Shown here: positions 35,678 to 46,942 of the stretch, in pieces | Position numbering within the stretch: the stretch's first letter is position 1 | Layout of the letters: every line of letters begins with the position of its first letter | Assembly (NCBI GenBank): GCA_019163375.1 | Contig: JAFLKK010000007.1 | Location: 531,813-595,812, forward strand | Length of the DNA stretch: 64,000 nucleotides | DNA from: Paludibacter sp. | Lineage (GTDB): Bacteria > Bacteroidota > Bacteroidia > Bacteroidales > Paludibacteraceae | Direction of reading: 5' to 3' | Position numbers and translations under genes: made by a program | Notes under the pieces: model-generated | Databases searched by the model: none | What the model saw: the letters and a program-made list of their open reading frames with translations, nothing else | Told to the model about the DNA's origin: nothing

Positions 35678-36829
35678 ATGAATGCAGAAAGCACTAACAC
35701 TATACAGCGTATGGATACAAAATTTGCCTCCCCAACCAGAAGCTCACAATATACGCTTCAACAAAATCATTTAAATCTGAATAAGATTACTTACCTGAAC
35801 GATGTTTTTTGTTCACTCTCTTATATATTTTGCATCCTTGATCAAAACAGGCAGATTGTATTTTCGAATGACATTCTACTGAAAAAACTAGGTATCGAAT
35901 CTGCTCATCAGGTATTAGGCAAGCGTTTCGGCGAAGCGATAAACTGCCGCTATTCATCTGTTGAGGAGGCTGGCTGTGGAACTTCGGAACATTGTCGCTA
36001 TTGCGGAGCAACAAATACAATACTGAAAAGCCAGGAAACAGGGCGTAAAGTTACCGGAGAATGCAGGATACGGGTTATGCTCAATGGTATCGAAAGCTTT
36101 CTTGATGTAGAAGCTACCGCCACACCGTTTGTTCATGATTCTGTTAACTTCACCATATTTTCGATTATCGATATTTCGGAGCGTAAACGAAAAGCCATCA
36201 TTGAAAAAATATTTTATCATGATGTGATGAATGTGGCCGGAGGACTACGTGGATTTTTTGATATATTCAACTTGTTGGATGAAGAAGACCGAAAGAAATA
36301 TATTCAAATGGGTGCCTCGCTGAGTCAACAAATTATCGAAGAAATAAGTGCGCAACGACAACTTACTCAAGCTGAAAATCGCGAACTCGAGATTCACTAT
36401 CGGCACATAGAAAGTCTTACTTTTATACAACAGATAGCTGACGACTTACAATTTCTGGATGTAGCGAAAGGAAAAAATATTGTTGTAGACAAGGATTCGC
36501 TTAATGTAAGCTTCGAGAGTGATCCGGTGCTTTTACGTCGCGTATTGAATTATATGGTAAAAAATGCACTCGAAGCAAGCACCGAAGGCCAAATTGTAAC
36601 GCTGGCAGTAAAGAAATCAGATCACAAATTGAAATTTACTGTTCATAACCCAAAGTTTATTTCACGCGATATTGAAATGCAGGTATTTATGCGCACTTTC
36701 TCTACCAAAGGACCTCAACGTGGTTTGGGAACCTACAGTATGAAGATTTTAGGGGAGCAATCCCTTGGCGGAACTGTCGACTTTACAACTTCCGAAGCCG
36801 AAGGGACGACCTTTTATATTATTCTGTAA
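35678..36829 (+). CDS. Soluble PAS sensor histidine kinase with cysteine-rich metal-binding motif
   Basis: 383-residue cytoplasmic kinase without membrane helices. The PAS domain (about 40-175) contains C-x9-C-x5-C-x2-C (NC...GCGTSEHCRYCG, about residues 90-109), which suggests a bound metal or iron-sulfur cluster sensing redox or oxygen. The phosphoacceptor region is FYHDVMNVAGGL (His about 181). The HATPase has the N box NYMVKNALEA, but the G1 box is replaced by VHNPKFI; F box FMRTFSTKG and G2 box RGLGTYSMK are intact. No response regulator is adjacent. I prefer the ATG at 35678; the frame also opens with a TTG four codons earlier, inside the -7 box, and an ATG at 35714. A terminator follows. 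Confidence 0.87.
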   Translation: MNAESTNTIQRMDTKFASPTRSSQYTLQQNHLNLNKITYLNDVFCSLSYIFCILDQNRQIVFSNDILLKKLGIESAHQVLGKRFGEAINCRYSSVEEAGCGTSEHCRYCGATNTILKSQETGRKVTGECRIRVMLNGIESFLDVEATATPFVHDSVNFTIFSIIDISERKRKAIIEKIFYHDVMNVAGGLRGFFDIFNLLDEEDRKKYIQMGASLSQQIIEEISAQRQLTQAENRELEIHYRHIESLTFIQQIADDLQFLDVAKGKNIVVDKDSLNVSFESDPVLLRRVLNYMVKNALEASTEGQIVTLAVKKSDHKLKFTVHNPKFISRDIEMQVFMRTFSTKGPQRGLGTYSMKILGEQSLGGTVDFTTSEAEGTTFYIIL

Positions 36830-36882
36830 AAGCCACCGGTTCGAAAAAGAACAGAACGCAAAACTTGTACGTACACTGACGG

Positions 36883-36935
36883 ATTACGCAAGTACCGCAA
36901 ATTTTATCTGCGTGCACTTGCGTAATTTGTTTTTG
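36883..36935 (+). terminator. Intrinsic terminator after the PAS kinase
   Basis: ATTACGCAAGT pairs with ACTTGCGTAAT, plus an inner CGCA/TGCG, followed by TTTGTTTTT. It sits between convergent genes and prevents run-through into the S41 peptidase gene. Confidence 0.85.
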
Positions 36936-36962
36936 GTTGATAAATGTGGTAGCCCGAATTTT

Positions 36963-38426
36963 TTATTTCAAATGTTTCCGAAAATCAATCATGCCCTTGA
37001 ACCTCCTATCGATCGTGGAAACAGGGGTTACATTTACCGATTTCACCCTCGAAGGAGCTGATGCCTTAAATGCACCTGTAGAAATACGTTGGATAGCCTG
37101 TGCAAGGCATAAATCATTCACATTGCCCCAAGCCAGATTATACGAATCGTATGCTTTCACTCCGGGATATTTAGCTGTTCCGGGAATCATTCCGGCATAA
37201 TATCCTCCTTCGTTATTGGCATTTACCGTTTCGAACGAAACTGCGTAAAGATCATATCCTTCTTTGGTAGTTGTTTGTTTTTCGGTGTAGCCTATCGGCG
37301 TAGACCAGAAACCACAAGGTTTGCCATAAGTATCCTGACCTATTATAAATAAATTACCGGGATAATATGGTCGTAAATTATTTATTAGCAGCTCTGACGC
37401 CGAAGCAGTGCTACCGCTAACAATAAAGTACAGTTGCGTAGGTTCAAAGGTATTAGTTTTTGTAAAATTGGTAATGAGGTTTTCTTTCTGAGTGAAATAA
37501 TATTGTGTCAATGCCTTATTCATTTTGTAGGTATACATTGCTTTTCCATTTGCCGATACCGGAGCCAACATACTACTTAGCTTCTCGCAGGTTTCAACAG
37601 ACCCACCGCCATTATAGCGAAGATCCACAATTAAATGCTGCACCCCTCCGGCTTGAAATTTATCAATAGTATTTGTAAGCTCTGTTTGCGAACTTGCACC
37701 CAAAAACTGATTAAAAACCATATATCCTACTTTTTTTGTACCAACAGTATATACGCTATCGCATAGCACACTATTGATAGAGTAAGAACCTACGCTAAGC
37801 GAAGTGGAGAGCGTCGTTCCAGCAGGTCTTTTAAATCCAAAAGCAGCCGTGGCGGAGTTGAAAAGAGCATTCACCAAATTGGTGTAACCTGCTGAAGTAG
37901 CAACCAGATACCCCTGACTGTCAACCTCGGGATGCACTGCGGTACTGCCATTGATACTAACAATTTCGTACGACCGTGCCACACCCGCCACTCCCGCCGG
38001 AGAGTTTTTGTAAACATAAGTTACAAAAAACGATACTTGTTGCAATGAATTATATCCGGCCGTTACCATAAAACCATAATCGCCACTGGCTGTACCCTGC
38101 GTTATTTCACCACTTAAATTGCCTATTTTATCCAAAAAGCTGTAGTGATCAATAGGCTGTCCAGTCTCGGAATTTATCTTTAAACCCGAAAGATACTCGA
38201 GTCCCTTCTCGGCCGTACTGTACTTTGTAGCATCAAGTGTGGCAGGCAGAGCCTCATCCCACAAATAAATAGCTTGCATAGCAGAAAATACCTCCGAGGT
38301 CCATTTCTGCTCTTGAGTTAAATCAGGTATTACTTCTTCATTATCCTTCTTACAGGAATAAAACACAAATAAGAAAAGGAAGGAAAACAATATCCCTGGT
38401 CTGAATTTAGATAGTTTGCTTTGCAT
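36963..38426 (-). CDS. S41-family peptidase lipoprotein (C-terminal-processing-protease type)
   Basis: 487-residue lipoprotein (lipobox VFYSC, then KKDNEE). An N-terminal helical domain (WTSEVFSAMQAIYLWDE) and a PDZ-like region (YVYKNSPAGVAGVARSYEIVSINGSTAV) precede the S41 catalytic domain, with VDLRYNGGGSVETCEKL, the nucleophile Ser in SGSTASASEL (about 340) and the general-base Lys in DTYGKPCG. The Ser-Lys dyad is intact, so it is probably active in the periplasm or on the cell surface. Such Bacteroidota lipoproteins are usually annotated as carboxyl-terminal proteases with unknown substrates. No operon partner is obvious; the next minus-strand gene upstream ends 66 bp before its start. 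Confidence 0.9.
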   Translation of the reverse strand: MQSKLSKFRPGILFSFLFLFVFYSCKKDNEEVIPDLTQEQKWTSEVFSAMQAIYLWDEALPATLDATKYSTAEKGLEYLSGLKINSETGQPIDHYSFLDKIGNLSGEITQGTASGDYGFMVTAGYNSLQQVSFFVTYVYKNSPAGVAGVARSYEIVSINGSTAVHPEVDSQGYLVATSAGYTNLVNALFNSATAAFGFKRPAGTTLSTSLSVGSYSINSVLCDSVYTVGTKKVGYMVFNQFLGASSQTELTNTIDKFQAGGVQHLIVDLRYNGGGSVETCEKLSSMLAPVSANGKAMYTYKMNKALTQYYFTQKENLITNFTKTNTFEPTQLYFIVSGSTASASELLINNLRPYYPGNLFIIGQDTYGKPCGFWSTPIGYTEKQTTTKEGYDLYAVSFETVNANNEGGYYAGMIPGTAKYPGVKAYDSYNLAWGNVNDLCLAQAIQRISTGAFKASAPSRVKSVNVTPVSTIDRRFKGMIDFRKHLK

Positions 38427-38492
38427 AGTTATACGAATGTAGTTATAAGAATGTATTCTCAGTTAAATATCAATAACAAGAACGCATACTGC

Positions 38493-39521
38493 TTATTGAT
38501 ATTGAATATAAATGGGCTGTGGTTTCAGTTTTAATAAGTCGGACGGTGTCATCAAAGTATGAGGAGCCTTTTTCAGATCATTTTTATAGAACAATTTAAA
38601 TCCTGTAAACTGAACCGGTTCTTTGTAAATATATAGTTTATAGGTACTTCTTTTAAGAATAGGTTCACCCCAGCCGTCCATATTTATTACTATTTGTACC
38701 TCGGGATGCAACTTGATATTTTTATGATTTCGAAGCATACCTTGTGTAAAGCGGTGTACGATAAGGATTTTAGGAGGCAGGTTATTATCCTTTACCAGTT
38801 TTGCAAGATAGTCGGAGCAATAATTTACATCTGCAGCATCCATCGTTCCAATTCTCTTTCCGGGGTTACTTCCGTCCTTCATCGAAAACTCAGGATCGAT
38901 GCCCAAATGTACCTGAGGCATTTTCAGGTATTTTTCAAGAGTCGGAACTTCTTGTTGCAAGGTACTTTTAGCAATTTGTATATCAAGAAAAACAATGGCT
39001 TTTCCCATTTTGGCAATAGCTAAAGCAGAGTCGATCTGATGGGAGGGCATACGTGTGCGGAATTTCCCATCCTTACCCGCAGTACCTGCAGCAACTATGG
39101 CAATATAATGAATAGCCGGTTGCACCGGAGTGGCAGAGTCGGCTTTTTCCCATGCTTTTACTTCGGCATTTAGCTTTTTCCATACTTCCTTTGGCGGATA
39201 TTCACCCAAAACGCCCATTCGTTTCGAATAGAGATTGCCATAATAAGCTACAATACGTTTAAATGGCAAAATAGCGCCGTCTAAAGGATACGATCGAAGA
39301 TGGTTAGGCCATAGTCCTGTTGTATCGCCGTTAGCAAGAGCTTTAAGCTTCTGTTGATAGGCGAGGGTATCAATCGGTACTATTTTCTCGTCCTCCACAA
39401 TGGCTTTTTCTCCGGGCTTTATCGTCTTGCCCGATTCTGTTTTAGGACCGCAACTGCTGAATAGGAATAAAATGGTTAGTGCTAAAATCGATAGTCGATA
39501 AGGTGTGGATAGTTGGTTCAT
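38493..39521 (-). CDS. Putative glycoside-hydrolase-like lipoprotein, unknown
   Basis: 342-residue lipoprotein (lipobox LFSSC followed by GPKTESGK). The mature part looks like a (beta/alpha) barrel: FKRIVAYYGNLYSKRMGVLG, IHYIAIVAAG, KAIVFLDIQIAKST, VHLGIDPEFSMKDG, ILIVHRFTQGML, and QIVINMDGWGEP follow the strand pattern of distant TIM-barrel glycosidases. I cannot name a CAZy family, and the catalytic acids are uncertain (the D and E of GIDPEF are candidates). The frame also offers an ATG at 39545, but the ATG at 39521 gives the better signal peptide. Both start codons lie in an 8-bp tandem repeat, which makes the start region prone to slippage. Confidence 0.75.
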   Translation of the reverse strand: MNQLSTPYRLSILALTILFLFSSCGPKTESGKTIKPGEKAIVEDEKIVPIDTLAYQQKLKALANGDTTGLWPNHLRSYPLDGAILPFKRIVAYYGNLYSKRMGVLGEYPPKEVWKKLNAEVKAWEKADSATPVQPAIHYIAIVAAGTAGKDGKFRTRMPSHQIDSALAIAKMGKAIVFLDIQIAKSTLQQEVPTLEKYLKMPQVHLGIDPEFSMKDGSNPGKRIGTMDAADVNYCSDYLAKLVKDNNLPPKILIVHRFTQGMLRNHKNIKLHPEVQIVINMDGWGEPILKRSTYKLYIYKEPVQFTGFKLFYKNDLKKAPHTLMTPSDLLKLKPQPIYIQYQ

Positions 39522-39565
39522 TGGTTGATTAGTTAATTGGTTCATTGGTTAATTGGTTGATTGGT
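39510..39565. repeat. 8-bp tandem repeat across a start codon
   Basis: Seven degenerate octamers (consensus ATTGGTTN on the plus strand) span the two possible start codons of the lipoprotein gene; in that gene's direction they read AACCAATN. Slippage by one unit would change frame or leader length. Confidence 0.7.
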
Positions 39566-39629
39566 GTAAGGGTGTAAAGGGCTAATGGTTAAAGTGTTCA
39601 TTGGTTAGTCTCTGTTCTTTACCTTTACC

Positions 39630-39664
39630 TTTGTCTTTTGTCTTTTGTCTTTTGTCTTTTGTCT
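39630..39664. repeat. Five perfect 7-bp tandem repeats
   Basis: Five consecutive TTTGTCT units lie just past the deacetylase stop and about 110 bp before the lipoprotein gene start. Perfect short repeats of this kind mutate by slippage. Here they could vary promoter spacing rather than a coding frame. Confidence 0.8.
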
Positions 39665-39667
39665 CTC

Positions 39668-40501
39668 TCACTTCCCCGTAAAGCTCCGGCGCATTGATTT
39701 AAGCAATCCCTGTGGGGTACATTCCGGTATTATGATTCGGCGTACTGATTGTAAAGGTTGAATAGAATCACGTTTTGTGGCAAGCGAGAACGCTATTTTG
39801 AAGTATTTACTTAACTCTACAGCTCCTTTGTGATCATATACGCCATTGGGGTAAGCCCAGTACTCAACCGGTTTACCTACAATTCCTTCTAACTTTTTCT
39901 TGGGCTCAACAACCTGTTTTTGCCAATCGGTTGCTTCTTTGTATTTAGTTACCATAGTATGATCCCAACTGTGCAAGCCTATAGTATGTCCGGCTTTTGC
40001 CAACTCGGCAATCTGGTCTTTGGTCATATAATTCTTTTTATTGTAGGTGATGGTCATGATAAAGAATGCCCCTCTGAACCCGTACTTTTCCAATACAGGA
40101 GCAGCAATGGTACGGTGCTCCACCCTCGAATCGTCGAAGGTAACCACAAATGGATTTTCGGGTAAACTTCTATTATATACCAAATAGTCGTACAATTGTG
40201 CAGGTGAAACAGAGTGATAACCACTATCGGCCAACACTTTCATATGGCCTGAAAAAGTGGCCGGACTTACTGTATAATCGCCTTTATCACCATCCGAGAT
40301 ACGATGATAGCAAAGAACAGGAACTTGTTGTTTTGCGAAAATTTGGGCAGCAGTGTTAGCTGTCTGTGTTATAGCAGTATCCTTTTGTTCAACAGAATTA
40401 GCTGCATCGCCGGGGTTACCATTCTTTCTATTCGTCTGATTACAACTACTAACCAGTACTCCCAGGAAAAAGATACAGATAAGGATAAATTTTTTACTCA
40501 T
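39668..40501 (-). CDS. NodB-type polysaccharide deacetylase lipoprotein
   Basis: 277 residues. The lipobox VSSC (Cys about 20) is followed by NQTNRKNGNPG, so it is an anchored periplasmic or surface enzyme. The NodB domain is complete: motif 1 VTFDDSR (catalytic base Asp and metal Asp), motif 2 HSWDH (two metal His), motif 3 region YWAYPNGVYD, and the closing helices. The family removes N- or O-acetyl groups from polysaccharides, commonly GlcNAc polymers, peptidoglycan or xylan. The linker after the lipid anchor (about 25-60) is Ala/Thr-rich. A promoter sits upstream at 40604-40637. Confidence 0.9.
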   Translation of the reverse strand: MSKKFILICIFFLGVLVSSCNQTNRKNGNPGDAANSVEQKDTAITQTANTAAQIFAKQQVPVLCYHRISDGDKGDYTVSPATFSGHMKVLADSGYHSVSPAQLYDYLVYNRSLPENPFVVTFDDSRVEHRTIAAPVLEKYGFRGAFFIMTITYNKKNYMTKDQIAELAKAGHTIGLHSWDHTMVTKYKEATDWQKQVVEPKKKLEGIVGKPVEYWAYPNGVYDHKGAVELSKYFKIAFSLATKRDSIQPLQSVRRIIIPECTPQGLLKSMRRSFTGK

Positions 40502-40603
40502 ACTATTTATTATTTAGGAAAGATGAAAGTATAAACCTAACGATAGATCTTTGAATCTATTTTGTATATTCATTTATTTAAGCATTCGCGAACTTAGCAT
40601 CCA

Positions 40604-40637
40604 CAAATGTATATATTTTTTAGATTTAAATTGCAAA
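40604..40637 (-). promoter_or_regulatory. Promoter of the deacetylase gene
   Basis: On the minus strand TTTG (40637-40634) and TACATTTG (40611-40604) are separated by 22 bp; predicted start near 40597, giving a leader of about 95 nt. Confidence 0.6.
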
Positions 40638-40702
40638 TAATGACTATATTATTTGCATAAATTTAATGCATAAAAACCATATATAGTTGATCCTGCCTGC
40701 GA

Positions 40703-40738
40703 CAAAAAAAAAGCTTGCCAAACGAATGACAAGCTTTT
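40703..40738 (-). terminator. Intrinsic terminator after the nuclease gene
   Basis: AAAAGCTTG pairs with CAAGCTTTT around a GTTTGG-type loop and is followed by a run of eight or more T on the minus strand. It ends the S1/P1 nuclease transcript. Confidence 0.85.
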
Positions 40739-40751
40739 AATAAGCGAAGTA

Positions 40752-41528
40752 CTATTTATAAATGGCGTTTAGCACATTTGCCAACTGAATTCCGGCACGA
40801 TAGAGCATTTCATCAATCTTTGGATTGAAATAATAGCTGTAGTGATAGTTGCTGGTATCGGAAGCATCGTAGCCGTAAATAAGATTACGTACGGCATAAC
40901 TAGCCTCTATCGACTGCAAAAGTGAACACTTCTGTATTTCTGCTTTTTGGGGTTCAAATTTATCCTGCAAATACACACTAAACTCTGTATACGACATTTG
41001 ATGATTCTCAATTAAATAACTATCCCACAAAGAGTGTAGATTGATGGTTTTCCCAAACCACTTAGTAACCACTTTATTACCACCCAAATCGTCAAGGCGA
41101 CCCAAATGCATCGGTTGATGCAAATCGCCTATAAAGTGAATAAGAAATTTCAACGCTTCCACATCGTTTCTATCTTTTTTCAAACGAGTAGTAAGCGTAT
41201 CGATAGCATAAAACAAATGATCACCCTCTGACTTTGGATGTTCCAACAGTTGCTTTAGCTCTTCTGAACTCATGCTATCGCGTAAATTTTGGTAGTGCCA
41301 TTGGTAGCTGTAAGCATAGCTTTTATCACTTTTAATTTCATCCGGCCATGTAGCTGCATAAATAAGTCCGTGTTTGCCAAGTATTTTATCCAATTGAGTT
41401 AGTGCTTTTTTAGAGAGATTCTGATAAGCTATATCCGCTACAATTCTGTGACCAACGGCATCGTAGGCCGAGAGTGATAAAGATACTGCAAGGAAAATAA
41501 TTGCGAGAAATAATTTATTGATATTCAT
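40752..41528 (-). CDS. S1/P1-family nuclease
   Basis: 258-residue exported zinc nuclease with a signal peptide ending SLSA. The mature N-terminus begins YDAVGHRIVA, where the family usually starts with Trp (WGxxGH), because the N-terminal amino group binds a zinc ion. The other zinc ligands are visible: Asp in TWPDEIK, His in YQWHYQN, and the HFIGDLHQPMH cluster with Asp in GDLHQP. S1/P1 nucleases degrade single-stranded DNA and RNA and release 5' nucleotides, in Bacteroidota probably for phosphate or nucleoside scavenging. The Tyr start is plausible, because the backbone and not the side chain coordinates zinc. No operon partner. Confidence 0.92.
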   Translation of the reverse strand: MNINKLFLAIIFLAVSLSLSAYDAVGHRIVADIAYQNLSKKALTQLDKILGKHGLIYAATWPDEIKSDKSYAYSYQWHYQNLRDSMSSEELKQLLEHPKSEGDHLFYAIDTLTTRLKKDRNDVEALKFLIHFIGDLHQPMHLGRLDDLGGNKVVTKWFGKTINLHSLWDSYLIENHQMSYTEFSVYLQDKFEPQKAEIQKCSLLQSIEASYAVRNLIYGYDASDTSNYHYSYYFNPKIDEMLYRAGIQLANVLNAIYK

Positions 41529-41595
41529 TTTTTTACTGTTTTATTTGCTTAGAAGATAATTATCATTTAGCTATTTTTAATAACCAATTATGATA

Positions 41596-41603
41596 CAAAG
41601 ATA
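41596..41603 (-). promoter_or_regulatory. Candidate -7 box of the nuclease gene
   Basis: TATCTTTG on the minus strand matches TAnnTTTG; about 68 bp before the start codon. No clear -33 box. Confidence 0.4.
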
Positions 41604-41752
41604 GAATATTTATTCAAAATTAGAATCATAAAGAGCTGCATAATACTCTTTGGGCTCAGAATTATTCATAAATACTTGCTCACAATAAATCTTTACTCTA
41701 AATTTGCCAAATCACTTACCAACCATCTAATTTACAAACTAAAATATAAGTT

Positions 41753-42604
41753 ATGAAAAAGAAAAACCTCTTTACAACACTATTTATTGTCGGTGCACTC
41801 TTGCTCTCTTTCTCGTCGTGCAAAGATGATGAAAATGTAACCGCCAGTGCGGCTTCCTTAACCGCAACAGCAGGTGACGAGGCGCAGGCTTCAACCATCA
41901 ACGATCAGATATTAAGTGAAGTGGATACCTACGTTAGCGCAAATGCACAATTGGTAAAACCAATGTTTACAGGTGCAGTAACAAGTGTTCCACTGATTAC
42001 AATTGAAAATACCGGAACTACAGCCACCAGCATATTGAAAAAAATTACTATCGACTTTGGCACAACCGGATTTACAGGGAGACATGGTAATACACTAAAA
42101 GGAAAAATAATTGTAAATCTAGATCTGAGACTTCTTAGTCTCGGCGTTGGGAGTTCCAGAACAATAACGTACGATAATTTTACAATCAACAATATCAGTG
42201 TAACGGGAACTAATAAAATTATTTTCGGAGGCTGGACAACTGATAAACATCCGTTTTGGAGTATTACCGGCGAAAATGTAATTACGTTGGCGGATGGCAA
42301 AACGATTACATGGAAAGCGGAACGCAGACTTGAATTTACTTCAGCATTAACAACATTCTGGGGCGAGGGCTATATTCTTACCGGTTCGGCAAGTGGAATA
42401 AATGCCGAAGGTAAAGCCTATTCTATCACAATTAATGCCGGCAATCCTTTAATTGGCAGCACCTTGTATCCTTACGTTACGAAAGGAAGCGTATCGGTAA
42501 CTATTGGTCAAAGCACAGGTGTAATTGATTATGGTGATGGTACACAAGACAACAAAGCTACATTGACTTACAGCGGTGTAACATACGATTTTACTATCAG
42601 ATAA
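41753..42604 (+). CDS. Lipoprotein of unknown function, beta-rich
   Basis: 283 residues. The lipobox FSSC (about 24) is followed by KDDENVTAS, then an Ala/Thr-rich linker (about 30-50). The mature part is rich in beta strands with Thr/Gly content (ITIENTGTTATSIL, GKIIVNLDLRLLSLGVG, TYDNFTINNISVTGTNK, FWSITGENVITLADG, WKAERRLEFTSAL). I recognise no catalytic motif. It looks like a family of Bacteroidota surface lipoproteins with a beta-sandwich fold. It is convergent with the GH2 gene and shares a bidirectional terminator with it. Coding is clear; the function is unknown. Confidence 0.85.
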   Translation: MKKKNLFTTLFIVGALLLSFSSCKDDENVTASAASLTATAGDEAQASTINDQILSEVDTYVSANAQLVKPMFTGAVTSVPLITIENTGTTATSILKKITIDFGTTGFTGRHGNTLKGKIIVNLDLRLLSLGVGSSRTITYDNFTINNISVTGTNKIIFGGWTTDKHPFWSITGENVITLADGKTITWKAERRLEFTSALTTFWGEGYILTGSASGINAEGKAYSITINAGNPLIGSTLYPYVTKGSVSVTIGQSTGVIDYGDGTQDNKATLTYSGVTYDFTIR

Positions 42605-42624
42605 TTCAATTTCGTTTATATAAA

Positions 42625-42660
42625 AATGGCCGTAAAGCGATTGCTTTGCGGCCATTCTTT
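42625..42660. terminator. Bidirectional terminator
   Basis: AATGGCCG and CGGCCATT flank AAAGC/GCTTT with a GATT loop. T-rich on both sides, so it serves the lipoprotein gene and the convergent GH2 gene. Confidence 0.85.
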
Positions 42661-42679
42661 TTACATGTAGCTATGCGAA

Positions 42680-45817
<3,138 letters not shown>

Positions 45818-45835
45818 TTATAGACTTTTAAATTA

Positions 45836-46813
45836 CTATTTCATCTTTCCTGTTTTGACATTTATAGAAATAGTATCCCTCCAACTCAAGGTCATAGTGC
45901 TGTCATTTTCAAAAGCCAAAGGTAAGAAAATATAGCCGGATTTAAAATATTGTTTTCCATCCCAGCGGTCACCAACATAAAGATAACTAGTTGTTTTGTT
46001 ACCAACCAGTGGCAGAATAAAAGTAGATTGTGAATCGAAAGTGGTTGAGTTAGCAATATTTTTTAATTCCGACCATGGCCCTGAGATTGATTCCGAAAAT
46101 GCATACATTGCCTGATTCGGAGCCCAACCGGTACAACCCGAAGTCATCAGGAAGTAGTATTTACCGCGCTTGACCAATGCAGGTGCTTCGCGATGCCCTC
46201 CGGGCCAAAGCGTTGCTATCTGCGTCTTAACATCAGTATAATCGTCGGTGAGTTTGTACAGCATCATATCATAATTTTCGCGTGCCGATGAGAAAAAATA
46301 GGCACTTCCATCATCATCCTTATAAAGCGTACAATCGCGCGACATGTTCCCAAACGGACGAAAGCTTTTGACGAATGTAAATGGTTTCTCGATATCGCCC
46401 GACGTAGCTATTGCAGCGCGAGCATAGCTGTAATCACGCCCATACTCGTAGTGCATCCACATTACAAATTGCTTTGTCTTGGAGTTATAAATCACCTTTG
46501 GACGTTCTATGTTAGCACTATCAAGTTCCGGGTGCGATTGGCGGGTCAGTAAATCTCCTCTAAACTCCCAATTCATCAAATCCTTCGACCGGTAGCATGA
46601 CACAAAAACGCCTTGTTTCCGATTTTCGCCTATCCAATAGTAGTAATTACCCACTTTTAAAAATCCGCCACCATGAGCATTGATAACTTTGCCTTCATTG
46701 TCGGTAAATGAGGAGCCATTGATGAGGGCTGTTTTGGCTTGAGCTTCAACAGACATATATCCAAGAGCAAAGAAACAGAATATAAGACAAATGTATTTCA
46801 TCATAAAAGTCAT
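45836..46813 (-). CDS. GH43-family glycosidase (exo-galactanase subfamily type)
   Basis: Secreted 325-residue, five-bladed beta-propeller enzyme. NAHGGGFLKVGNYYYWIGENR at the first blade, IERPKVIYN, MSRDCTLYKDDDGSAYFF and the acid Glu in HREAPALVKRG match the GH43 subfamilies (24/34-like) that act on beta-galactan, where the classical first-blade Asp is replaced by His/Gly-rich sequence. With GH2, GH16 and GH35 enzymes nearby, an exo-beta-1,3-galactanase or related galactan activity is the best guess. The start is uncertain: ATGs at 46813, 46804 and 46801 are all usable; the signal peptide ends VEAQA. Confidence 0.88.
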   Translation of the reverse strand: MTFMMKYICLIFCFFALGYMSVEAQAKTALINGSSFTDNEGKVINAHGGGFLKVGNYYYWIGENRKQGVFVSCYRSKDLMNWEFRGDLLTRQSHPELDSANIERPKVIYNSKTKQFVMWMHYEYGRDYSYARAAIATSGDIEKPFTFVKSFRPFGNMSRDCTLYKDDDGSAYFFSSARENYDMMLYKLTDDYTDVKTQIATLWPGGHREAPALVKRGKYYFLMTSGCTGWAPNQAMYAFSESISGPWSELKNIANSTTFDSQSTFILPLVGNKTTSYLYVGDRWDGKQYFKSGYIFLPLAFENDSTMTLSWRDTISINVKTGKMK

Positions 46814-46877
46814 ATTTAAAGGGTATTTATTAAAATTATTTATACGGTTACGCTTCTGTTTTTACTCAATCAAATGA

Positions 46878-46908
46878 GAAAGGAATGCTCAAAATGAGCA
46901 TTCCTTTC
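46878..46908 (-). other. Perfect hairpin between SusD and GH43 in PUL2
   Basis: A 14-bp perfect inverted repeat (GAAAGGAATGCTCA and complement) with an AAA loop. It lies in the 129-bp gap after SusD, without a T tract. It probably attenuates read-through or stabilises the SusC/D 3' end. Confidence 0.65.
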
Positions 46909-46942
46909 AGGAATAAACAACAACACTTAATCCTTTTTCAAA

